NCBI GenBank assembly: GCA_032718475.1
Contig: JAUCBJ010008094.1
Span: 1 to 64,000, forward strand
DNA: 64,000 nt
From: Nemertoderma westbladi
Lineage: Eukaryota; Xenacoelomorpha; Nemertodermatida; Nemertodermatidae
Direction: 5' to 3'
Under the pieces are notes generated by a model. That model was not told where the DNA came from. It saw nothing but the letters and a program-made list of their open reading frames with translations, and made no database searches. Numbering within the stretch: position 1 is the stretch's first letter; each line of letters starts with the position of its first letter. This document shows positions 45,046 to 55,300 of the stretch, in pieces. The position numbers and the translations under genes are program-made.

Positions 45046-46055
45046 CTTGGGAAACAGAGTGGTAGGGTTTACTGTGGAAGATCACCAATGGTGATGGACA
45101 GGCATTCCATTTGGGAAACAGAGTGGAAGGGTTTACTGTGGAAGATCACCCATGGTGGTGAACAGGCATTCCTTTACGAAACATAGTGGAAGGGTTTACT
45201 GTGGAAGATCATCCATGGTAGTGAACAGGCATTCCTCTAAGAATCAGAGTGGAGGTTTACTGTGAAAGATCACCCATGGTGGTGAACAGGCATTCCATTG
45301 GGAAACAGAGTGGAGGGGTTTACTGTGGAAGATCACCCATGGTGGTGAACAGGCATTCCTTTAGGAAACAGAGTGGAAGGGTTTACTGTGGAAGATCACC
45401 CATGGTGGTGAACAGGCATTCCTTTGGGAAACAGAGTGGAGGGGTTTACTGTGGAAGATCACCCATGGTGGCGAACAGGCATTCCTTTAGGAAACAGAGT
45501 GGAAGGGTTTACTGTGGAAGATCACCCATGGTGGTGAACAGGCATTCCTTTAGGAAACAGAGTGGAAGGGTTTACTATGGAAGATCACCCATGGTGGTGA
45601 ACAGGCATTCCTTTAGGAAACAGAGTGGAAGGGTTTACTATGGAAGAGCACCCATCGTGGTGGTGAACAGACATTCCTTTGGGAAACAGATTGGAAGGGT
45701 TAACTGTGGATGATCACCCATGGTTGTGAACAGGCATTCCTTTAGGAAACAGAGTGGAAGGGTTTACTATGGAAGATCACCCATGGTGGTGAAAGGCATT
45801 CCTTTAGGAAACAGAGTGGAAGGGTTTACTGTGGAAGATCAGCCATGGTGGTGAACAGGCATTCATTTAGGAAACAGAGTGGAAGGGTTTACTGTGGAAG
45901 ATCACCCATGGTGGTGAACAGGCATTCCTTTGGGAAACAGAGTGGAAGGGTTTACTGTGGAAGATCACCCATGGTGGTAAACAGGCATTCCTTTAGGAAA
46001 CAGAGTGGAAGGGTTTACTGTGGAAGATCACCCATGGTGGTAAACAGGCATTCCT
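45046..46055 (+). repeat. 63-bp minisatellite, about 16 copies, in an intron-like position
   Basis: The unit begins TTTAGGAAACAGAGTGGAAG, continues GGTTTACTGTGGAAGATCAC and ends CCATGGTGGTGAACAGGCATTCC. Because 63 is 21 codons the plus frame stays open over several units ([14 protein letters not shown]), but indels near 45660, 45720 and 45793 break it. It ends about 115 bp before the kinase exon. No codon-level constraint is visible, so I regard it as non-coding. Confidence 0.93.
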
Positions 46056-46169
46056 TGGCTTAATGAGCCTAAAAGAATCTCCCATTCTTTGGTATTGATT
46101 TTATTTATTTTCTGTATATATTATGGTATACATTCTAACTTTATTCAACTTTCTGAATTATCTTATCAG

Positions 46170-46306
46170 GTTACCAATGACCACATAGCCTATCGTTACC
46201 AGATATTGGAAACAGTTGGAAAAGGAAGTTTCGGTCAGGTCTTTAAGTGTTTCGATCACAAAACCGGCGTAACTAGGGCCATTAAGCTAATACGAAACAA
46301 AAAAAG
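46170..46306 (+). CDS. DYRK-family protein kinase, one internal exon
   Basis: The exon is preceded by a pyrimidine-rich tract and TTATCAG (acceptor at 46167-46169) and followed by AAG|GTAATT (donor at 46307). It encodes 45 codons plus two bases: a [10 protein letters not shown] lead, the glycine-rich loop GKGSFGQV, a KCFDHKTG turn, and AIKLIRNKK with the ATP-binding lysine. This combination is diagnostic of DYRK dual-specificity kinases, closest to the DYRK2/3/4 group (their DHxAYRYE...GKGSFGQV...DHK...RNxKRF pattern). The YQV codons just upstream may also be coding if the acceptor lies further left. I found no adjoining exons on either side; the downstream intron would have to span the SINE, transposon, LINE and satellite. 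It could therefore be part of a host gene with giant introns or an isolated fragment. Confidence 0.8.
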
Positions 46307-46429
46307 GTAATTATATAAAATAAAGTTGGTAAATTTAACTAATAAAAGTAGAAAAAAAACCATCCAGTTGTATGAAGCCGGAGCTCCTCTTGCGATAGCT
46401 GCTACCCGAAGGTATAAGGGGTTGGCCCT

Positions 46430-46580
46430 ACTCGTATCCTCATTAAATTATTTATGAGGATATAAATTTATCGAACCCAGTGGATGAAAGGCTGAGCCGG
46501 ACCCTGGCGGATCGCAAACCTATAACCAATCTATAGATTGCAGGCCCAGCTCTCAACCATCTGAGATAGACTACACGAGA
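46430..46580 (-). repeat. tRNA-derived SINE remnant
   Basis: On the minus strand, 46578 to 46505 has a tRNA-like head: GTCTATCTCAGATGGTTGAG (A-box region), a ~40-nt gap, and GGTTTGCGATCC (B-box-like). It is followed by CAGCCTTTCATCC and GTTCGATAAATTTA, a body motif common in invertebrate tRNA-derived SINEs (FTTCATCC...GGTCGATAAA-like). It is degenerate, so not a working tRNA gene. Confidence 0.55.
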
Positions 46581-47011
46581 TTATTGTGAGGCAGACTTAA
46601 AATGATTATCTGTAAGTCACTTGTACATTGTACACATGTAATTGTATACACCATGACCGTAATATAGTGTCAATTTCTGATGTCACGGACGACACCCCCC
46701 TAAGTTTTTCTACTAATATTTATCATATTTCTTGAAATTTAATAAAAATACTAGTATGTATGTGTAGCTACGCAATATAAGTACTGATTAGGCCTACCGT
46801 AACCGCTGTTGCCAACCTACTCATGAGAGTAATAATACGTTCTAGAATGTTGTGTATTTATTAATGTCCTTCACAGGTACCCCAAACAGACTCTGTCTGT
46901 CGCTTGCGAGATTTCGTACATCATCTCACTCCCTAATGATTGAGCAAGGCAAATGGAATAGCGCACCTCGTAATTAACGTTGTTGCCCTGTCTGTAGTAT
47001 GTCTTCGGTTA
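46581..47011. other. Intron-like sequence between SINE and transposon
   Basis: No feature beyond a short TTCTAGAATGTTGTGTATTT segment (46848-46867) resembling 30186-30203. The last 9 bp (47003-47011, CTTCGGTTA) are the left target duplicate of the following transposon. Confidence 0.4.
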
Positions 47012-48008
47012 GGATCTAGGACACTTCCCCCCGGACAGTTCCCCCCGGACACTTCCCCCTGGACACTTCCCCCCGCCCAAGTAGAACACTTCCCCCCTGG
47101 ACACTTATCCCCATGGCCTACTTAAATATTTAAGTAGGCCATGTATATAACTATATATGGGCGTAATGGTAATGTTCCAAAAACTCTTGTTGCGCCTGTC
47201 GATTCGTATAAATCGAGAGGCGCATAGATTTTAGTAATAAATCTAAAACAAACGCAGTTGGGAATCTGAAATTTTATGACTTTTCCTAAAAATCTGTTGT
47301 CTTCCTAGTAGTGAAAACCGTTTTCAAAAATATTGGGTAGTTTTCGAGTTATAGCACCATTTTTTAACCCTATATTACGTATATTAATATACTATTACAT
47401 TACTATACTATATATTACGGGACATGGTGTATATATTATGTATAGTAATATGTATATCAATATGTAATGCTGAACACAGAATACAGGTCGACGCATGTCG
47501 ATTTTACCCTGGAGAGGTATAATTTTGATTGCAACAATAATATTCATCCCCATCTGCTACAATTTGAAGAAGACTATTACATAATAATACCTATAATTAA
47601 AACAATTAATTATTATAATTCTATAGTTAATAAAAACAGTATATCATTCCGGGGATGGAATTTATAGGTCATCTAATTAATTGTTTAAAGATTAGTAAAC
47701 AATACGATGTAATTGCATTGATAAAACCCATAAATAAAACTTGGATATGATAAAGATGCAAAAGATCAATCTCTGAGCTAAGAAAGGAACATTAGATACA
47801 ACTTGACTGGATACAAGCGGTCCGTTTACCATACAAATTGAAAAATACGAATGTGCGAAGTTAAGAACAGTCGGGGGGGGGGGGGGGTGTCCGGGGGGGG
47901 GTATCTGGGGGGGAAGTGTCCGGGGGAAGTGTCCTACTTGAACGGAGGAACTGTCCGGGGGGGAACTGTCCGGGGGGGAAGCGTCCGGGGGGGAAGTGTC
48001 CGGACACA
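47012..48008. mobile_element. Non-autonomous DNA transposon with iterated GGACACTTCCCCCC termini
   Basis: A 997-bp insertion bounded by the 9-bp direct repeat CTTCGGTTA (47003-47011 and 48009-48017). The left end GGATCTAGGACACTTCCC continues as about six iterations of GGACACTTCCCCCC to about 47113. The right end is the reverse complement, about eight iterations at 47869-48005, ending ...AAGTGTCCGGACACA. Both arms share an interior variant, CAAGTAGAACACTTCC or CAAGTAGGACACTTCC. The middle is AT-rich, without a transposase, and carries a copy of the dispersed repeat also found at 1598-1720. Its left tip is nearly identical to that of the element at 11761-12789. Confidence 0.82.
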
Positions 48009-48251
48009 CTTCGGTTATTGAGAATAAACTTTTTGCTAACCTGCCCAGTCTATCAGGATTTCAGAGTTACTCATTTGTCTATTCGCTACCACGGAAACCC
48101 TCAAGTAAATATATTGTTAAAATTAAATCTATTGCTAAAATTAAATCTCTGGCAATTTTTTTCGAATTTTTTCCAACGGCGCGCGAAAATGTTACATGTT
48201 TATCATGTAAATGAAATCATTTATGTTTATCATGAACATGAAAATTCCACA

Positions 48252-48890
48252 TGTTTATCGGTGAGTCATACATTCCACTTGTTTATCGGTGAGTCATACA
48301 TTCCACTTGTTTATCGGTGAGTCATACATTCCACTTGTTTATCGGTGAGTCATACATTCCACTTGTTTATCGGTGAGTCATACATTCCACTTGTTTATCG
48401 GTGAGTCATACATTCCACTTGTTTATCGGTGAGTCATACATTCCACTTGTTCATCGGTGAGTCATACATTCCACTTGTTTATCGGTGAGTCATACATTCC
48501 ACTTGTTTATCGGTGAGTCATACATTCCACTTGTTTATCGGTGAGTCATACATTCCACTTGTTTATCGGTGAGTCATACATTCCACTTGTTTATCGGTGA
48601 GTCATACATTCCACATGTTTATCGGTGAGTCATACATTCCACTTGTTTATCGGTGAGTCATACATTCCACTTGTTTATCGGTGAGTCATACATTCCACTT
48701 GTTTATCGGTGAGTCATACATTCCACTTGTTTATCGGTGAGTCTTACATTCCACTTGTTTATAGGTGAGTCATACATTCCACTTGTTTATCGGTGAGTCA
48801 AACATTCCACTTGTTTATCGGTGAGTCATACATTCCACTTGTTTATCGGTGAGTCATACATTCCACTTGTTTATCGGTGAGTCATACATA
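48252..48890 (+). repeat. 28-bp tandem array, about 23 copies
   Basis: The unit GTTTATCGGTGAGTCATACA plus TTCCACTT repeats almost perfectly from 48252. It stops abruptly at GAGTCATACAT (48879-48889), where a LINE has inserted. A part-unit, GAGTCATACATTCCATTTG, resumes at 50795 on the other side. A short run of ATGTTTATCATG-like half-units lies upstream (48196-48250). Confidence 0.96.
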
Positions 48891-50794
48891 AGTTAAGGCT
48901 GCATCTAGGTCCCTGAACAGGTAGTACTCTGCTAATCTACAGGAGCTAATAAACCAACAGGTTGATGCCATCAATGATGCTGACGACAGCAGGCAATCAT
49001 CCCAGGCATGGAAATCGATCAATCTGCTTACTGGGCGGAAAAGCCAACCAACCACCAAGGTTAAGGCTGAATCACCAGCCGATCGCCTCAATGGTTGGAA
49101 AGCCCACTTTGAAAAGCTCCTCAATAATGACAGGGTATTGCCTGATAACTTTATAGAAGTAAAAGTGTCTGAGTCTGTACTCCCAGATATTCCCATTGGC
49201 GATATCTCCTTTGCAGAAGTGAAGGCAGCTGCAAAGAGCATTAAGACCAATCGTGCCAGTGGAGTAGATGGTGTTCCCCCTGAGGTCTTTAAAATACCTG
49301 AGTGTTTAAAGCTCATCTATCCCATCATAGTAGACATGTACCGAACAACAAGAGTCCCACAAGAAATGAAAACAAATAAGTTGGTGCCAGTTCCCAAGAA
49401 GGGCAACCTAACACTCTATGGTTCTTTTCGGGGAATCTCATTGATCTCGATTGCTGCAAAGCTATACAATAGGATTCTATTAAATCGCATCAGGGATCCC
49501 ATTGAGAGACTGCTCCGTGGAAATCAGAATGGGTTCCGTAAAGGTCGTGGGACCATGGAGCCCATTTTGGCACTTAGAAGGATAATTGAAGAGTTATCAA
49601 AAAAGAAAGACAGGCATCTGGCTGTTATCTTTGTTGACTTCTTCAAGGCCTTTGATTCAGTCTCTCGCTCACGTATGTTTAGCATACTTTCATTATATGG
49701 GATTCCTTATGAAATTATTGCAGCAATCAGATCAGTATACGATGGTTCGACAACATTTGTGTCTACTGTTGACGGTGACACAGAACCATTTGAAGTGTTA
49801 TGGGGCGTCCTCCAAGGAGACACACTTGCACTATTCTTGTTCATTATTGTGGTTGACTATGTTCTACGCATGTCCTTAGATCATTATAATGATGATGGGG
49901 TGATGATAACTCCACCTACTGGCTCCAGAAGTCGAGGAAATCCTGCCAAGTACCTAACTGATCTAGACTTTGCTGATGACTTAGGAGTACTCTCAGAATC
50001 ATTAGAGGGAGCCCAACGGCTCCTCAGCTCATTAGAACATGCTGCTTCTAGTGTTGGTCTTTTTATTAACTCCAGAAAGACCAAAATTCTGACAGTTAAC
50101 TTTGAAAGTCCTCAGCAAGTCTCTGATCGGATGAGCATAAGCTCAAAGGATGGTATGCTTGAGCATGTGGACGACTTCTGTTACCTGGGATCATGGATCC
50201 GGAAGTCAGGTGAGGACCTTCGAATACGTAAGGGAAAGGCATGGGCAGCCTTGAATAGGCTTTCCAGGATTTGGAAGTCACCGAGAATTAATCGGAAACT
50301 TAAGGTCCGAATATTTAGAGCAGCAGTAGTTCCAGTACTCCTCTACGGGAGTCCATGCTGGGCTCTAACTGCTGAGGACACCAAATCTCTGGATGGCACA
50401 TTCACAAGAATGCTACGCCGGGTTCATTGTGTCAAGTACAATGCACACATCTCCAACCAGACACTATATAACATTGGAGGTGTCTCATTGGTTCCCCCAA
50501 GCTTGACACTAGAACAAAATCGCCTCCGCTTTGCAGGACATTGCTTTCGCCGTGAGGACCAGCCAGTGCATAATCTTGTACTTTGGCAGCCTCATGGAGT
50601 GAATAAGCATGGTGGACAGCCCATGACTTTCTTGAGACGCATCTTAAAAGACACTGGCCTTAAAGATGCGGATGATCTAGCAAATGTCATGGGTGATAGG
50701 GAGTTGTGGCGGTGCAATTTTGTTGACAAGCCGGCACAGCATTCTTAGAAATGCAGCTGCAATGCAGCATGCCGATCCTAGTATTAGTATCCTA
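48890..50794 (+). mobile_element. RTE-like LINE, 5'-truncated, recent insertion
   Basis: The insertion is flanked by the 11-bp duplication GAGTCATACAT (48879-48889 and 50795-50805) and starts mid-ORF, as expected when reverse transcription aborts. It keeps the linker, RT and C-terminal domain to the natural stop at 50746-50748, then a ~45-nt 3' tail ending CCTAGTATTAGTATCCTA. Only one nonsense change is seen in the LINE frame (TAG at about 48921, where the 17.8-kb copy has CAG). It lacks the endonuclease, so it cannot move by itself. Confidence 0.9.
49138..50748 (+). CDS. RTE-like LINE reverse transcriptase (truncated ORF2)
   Basis: The open frame of 536 codons is in phase with LINE sequence that is already coding from 48892. 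RT blocks in order: NRASGVDGVPPEVFK (about 40-54), LVPVPKKGNL with GSFRGISL, NQNGFRKGRG, VIFVDFFKAFDSVSR (first catalytic Asp), VLQGDTLALFLF (usually ...APFLF, so a Pro-to-Leu change), LDFADDLGVL (FADD catalytic pair), and YLGSWIRKSGED, then a C-terminal helical domain with MLRRVHCVKYN and HNLVLWQPHGVNK. The first residue is not a biological start; the frame begins there only because of the truncation. The enzyme would polymerise cDNA from its own RNA at a nicked target; without the endonuclease this copy is not autonomous. It is the best-preserved of six relatives in the window. Confidence 0.88.
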   Translation: MPDNFIEVKVSESVLPDIPIGDISFAEVKAAAKSIKTNRASGVDGVPPEVFKIPECLKLIYPIIVDMYRTTRVPQEMKTNKLVPVPKKGNLTLYGSFRGISLISIAAKLYNRILLNRIRDPIERLLRGNQNGFRKGRGTMEPILALRRIIEELSKKKDRHLAVIFVDFFKAFDSVSRSRMFSILSLYGIPYEIIAAIRSVYDGSTTFVSTVDGDTEPFEVLWGVLQGDTLALFLFIIVVDYVLRMSLDHYNDDGVMITPPTGSRSRGNPAKYLTDLDFADDLGVLSESLEGAQRLLSSLEHAASSVGLFINSRKTKILTVNFESPQQVSDRMSISSKDGMLEHVDDFCYLGSWIRKSGEDLRIRKGKAWAALNRLSRIWKSPRINRKLKVRIFRAAVVPVLLYGSPCWALTAEDTKSLDGTFTRMLRRVHCVKYNAHISNQTLYNIGGVSLVPPSLTLEQNRLRFAGHCFRREDQPVHNLVLWQPHGVNKHGGQPMTFLRRILKDTGLKDADDLANVMGDRELWRCNFVDKPAQHS

Positions 50795-50805
50795 GAGTCA
50801 TACAT

Positions 50806-51887
50806 TCCATTTGTTTAATGAAAGGATTTATTTTGCTCCTTTTTCCCTACTTTATTCATGGGAAACAATTATAACATGGAAATGCGATAGTCATAGCTAG
50901 TCATATAGATAGGCAATAGATATAGATAGGCAATAGATAGAGATAGGCAATAGATAAAGATAGGCCGAGAAAAATGTGGTATTATTTCATAATAATATAT
51001 TTTTCAACAGGAAACTTATTGTCTAAATCGTAAATCACAACCCATGATTAACATGATTTATATTCATTATATTAATTGCATCCTTGAAATACATTAGCAT
51101 TAATTCCAATTAGGTAGCCATCAATCCGAAATATCGTCTGACCAGTTAACGCGAACATAATTATAAACTGAAAAAAAATCAGAAATTAAACATTACCATT
51201 ATTTATGAATAGAGTTACAATTAATTATAACACCGTTTTCGTTTTTATCATGTTGCTTTTGGCTTTGTATAGAATAAACAAGTATGTATGTGCATTTATG
51301 GTTAGTGACAAAATAAAGATTGTTGTTTTTCTTTTAAAATTTACGTGATTAATGTACCGAATTTCGACAAGCATCAAAACCAAAAAACCACAAAAAAAAT
51401 AACCAACACGATATTACATAATGTGAGATATGAGTGAAGAATACTAGCTGACTAGGATAAAAATTCACAATTATAATTGCGTATTAATAAGTGCGGATTC
51501 TGGGAACTGATAATATTAACATATACGTAAATTAATATTAATAATAGCCTGGATAAAAAGGAAAAGGAAGTAACAGTTTATTTTCTAAACGTTAAATTAA
51601 CCAGTCAAATGTTGAACAACTGAAAGAGTATAATAATACGTTAAGATACATTGAGAGCATACCGGTACATATTATAATACACACCAGTATAAAAAATGAA
51701 AATTATGGAGCAAATAAATTTCAGTGGATAAACAATACCATTATAAGCGAGACATATGGAATGTGTAAACAAACTGAAATATGAAAAAAATACATAAATA
51801 AATTAGTTTAACTGGAAAAAAGAGACAGTAACATACAAAAACCTTCACATCACAAATAACAAAAATTATTCTAATTTCTTAGTGAAC
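50806..51887. repeat. AT-rich stretch with a short ATAGATAGGCA repeat
   Basis: Imperfect units of about 18 bp (ATAGATAGGCAATAGATA) fill 50905-50965. The rest is AT-rich with no gene recognised. Confidence 0.6.
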
Positions 51888-52302
51888 AATTGAAGGGCTG
51901 AGCATAAAAAGGTCCTATGTGACATTTTCTTAGAATCAGAGTTATACTCATACAGAGGTCCTATGAGACCTAACTTAACTTACCAATAAGGTTCTGAGAT
52001 CATATGATCAACAGTGAATGATATCCTGGAGTAAAATAGTCCTACTTACAGTAAAAATCGCATAGACATAAACAAAAAATGTCTTATGTACAATACTGCT
52101 TGATATATGCGAAACAATTTTGAAGTTTTTGAAAAAAAATTTTTTTGAAAGTAAAGATTTTGAAGTACATCTATGTACTTACATGCAAAAATACAGAATG
52201 CCAACATCAACTGTAATGTGTAGGTAAAAAAACACAAAAGTGTGATTATCTCGGAATGACACTTTTTTCACATAGGACCTTTTTATGCTCAGCCCTTCAA
52301 TT
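51888..52302. mobile_element. MITE-like element with 35-bp terminal inverted repeats
   Basis: The left end AATTGAAGGGCTGAGCATAA, then AAAGGTCCTATGTGA (51888-51922), is exactly mirrored at 52268-52302. The element is 415 bp, AT-rich and lacks a transposase. The interior also holds shorter relics (GAGGTCCTATGAGACC near 51955). No certain target duplication was identified. It lies 24 bp before the 34-bp satellite. Confidence 0.85.
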
Positions 52303-52326
52303 ATTAATTCGGAAAAATACTTGTGA

Positions 52327-55300
52327 CCAGTATTCATTACACTACACCATATTCTACCAACCAGTATTCATTACACTACACCATATTCTACCAACCAGTA
52401 TTCATTACACAACACCATATTCTACCAACCAGTATTCATTACACAACACCATATTCTACCAACCAGTATTCATTACACTACACCATATTCTACCAACCAG
52501 TATTCATTACACTACCAGTATTCATTACACTACCAGTATTCATTACACTACACCATATTCTACCAACCAGTATTCATTACACTACACCATATTCTACCAA
52601 CCAGTATTCATTACACTACACCATATTCTACCAACCAGTATTCATTACACTACACCATATTCTACCAACCAGTATTCATTACACTACACCATATTCTACC
52701 AACCAGTATTCATTACACTACACCATATTCTACCAACCAGTATTCATTACACTACACCATATTCTACCAACCAGTATTCATTACACTACCAGTATTCATT
52801 ACTCTACACCATATTCTACCAACCAGTATTCATTACACTACACCATATTCTACCAACCAGTATTCATTACACTACACCATATTCTACCAACCAGTATTCA
52901 TTACACTACACCATATTCTACCAACCAGTATTCATTACACTACACCATATTCTACCGACCAGTATTCATTACACTACACCATATTCTACCAACCAGTATT
53001 CATTACACTACACCATATTCTACCAACCAGTATTCATTACACTACACCATATTCTACCAACCAGTATTCATTACACTACACCATATTCTACCAACCAGTA
53101 TTCATTACACTACACCATATTCTACCAACCAGTATTCATTACACTACACCATATTCTACCAACCAGTATTCATTACACAACACCATATTCTACCAACCAG
53201 TATTCATTACACTACACCATATTCTACCAACCAGTATTCATTACACTACCAGTATTCATTACACTACCAGTATTCATTACACTACACCATATTCTACCAA
53301 CCAGTATTCATTACACTACACCATATTCTACCAACCAGTATTCATTACACTACACCATATTCTACCAACCAGTATTCATTACACTACACCATATTCTACC
53401 AACCAGTATTCATTACTCTACACCATATTCTACCAACCAGTATTCATTACACTACACCATATTCTACCAACCAGTATTCATTACACTACACCACATTCTA
53501 CCAACCAGTATTCATTACACTACACCATATTCTACCAACCAGTATTCATTACTCTACACCATATTCTACCAACCAGTATTCATTACACTACACCATATTC
53601 TACCAACCAGTATTCATTACACTACACCATATTCTACCAACCAGTATTCATTACACAACACCATATTCTACCAACCAGTATTCATTACACTACACCATAT
53701 TCTACCAACCAGTATTCATTACACTACCAGTATTCATTACACTACCAGTATTCATTACACTACACCATATTCTACCAACCAGTATTCATTACACTACACC
53801 ATATTCTACCAACCAGTATTCATTACACTACACCATATTCTACCAACCAGTATTCATTACACTACACCATATTCTACCAACCAGTATTCATTACACAACA
53901 CCATATTCTACCAACCAGTATTCATTACACTACACCATATTCTACCAACCAGTATTCATTACACTACCAGTATTCATTACACTACCAGTATTCATTACAC
54001 TACACCATATTCTACCAACCAGTATTCATTACTCTACACCATATTCTACCAACCAGTATTCATTACACTACACCATATTCTACCAACCAGTATTCATTAC
54101 ACTACACCATATTCTACCAACCAGTATTCATTACACAACACCATATTCTACCAACCAGTATTCATTACACTACACCATATTCTACCAACCAGTATTCATT
54201 ACACTACCAGTATTCATTACACTACCAGTATTCATTACACTACACCATATTCTACCAACCAGTATTCATTACACTACACCATATTCTACCAACCAGTATT
54301 CATTACACTACACCATATTCTGCCAACCAGTATTCATTACTCTACACCATATTCTACCAACCAGTATTCATTACACTACACCATATTCTACCAACCAGTA
54401 TTCATTACACTACACCATATTCTACCAACCAGTATTCATTACACTACACCACATTCTACCAACCAGTATTCATTACACTACACCATATTCTACCAACCAG
54501 TATTCATTACACTACCAGTATTCATTACACTACCAGTATTCATTACACTACCAGTATTCATTACACTACCAGTATTCATTACACTACACCATATTCTACC
54601 AACCAGTATTCATTACACTACACCATATTCTACCAACCAGTATTCATTACACTACACCATATTCTGCCAACCAGTATTCATTACTCTACACCATATTCTA
54701 CCAACCAGTATTCATTACACTACACCATATTCTACCAACCAGTATTCATTACACTACACCATATTCTACCAACCAGTATTCATTACACTACACCATATTC
54801 TACCAACCAGTATTCATTACACTACCAGTATTCATTACACTACCAGTATTCATTACACTACACCATATTCTACCAACCAGTATTCATTACACTACACCAT
54901 ATTCTACCAACCAGTATTCATTACACTACCAGTATTCATTACACTACCAGTATTCATTACACTACACCATATTCTACCAACCAGTATTCATTACACTACA
55001 CCATATTCTACCAACCAGTATTCATTACACTACCAGTATTCATTACACTACCAGTATTCATTACACTACACCATATTCTACCAACCAGTATTCATTACAC
55101 TACACCATATTCTACCAACCAGTATTCATTACACTACACCATATTCTACCAACCAGTATTCATTACTCTACACCATATTCTACCAACCAGTATTCATTAC
55201 ACTACACCATATTCTACCAACCAGTATTCATTACACTACACCATATTCTACCAACCAGTATTCATTACACTACACCATATTCTACCAACCAGTATTCATT

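Noticed and set aside
46505-46578. tRNA gene
   Set aside because: The cloverleaf is incomplete, the B-box is degenerate and a SINE-type body follows, so it is a tRNA-derived SINE remnant.
48252-48890. CRISPR-like regular 28-bp repeats
   Set aside because: There are no spacers between units, and the genome is eukaryotic; it is a minisatellite.
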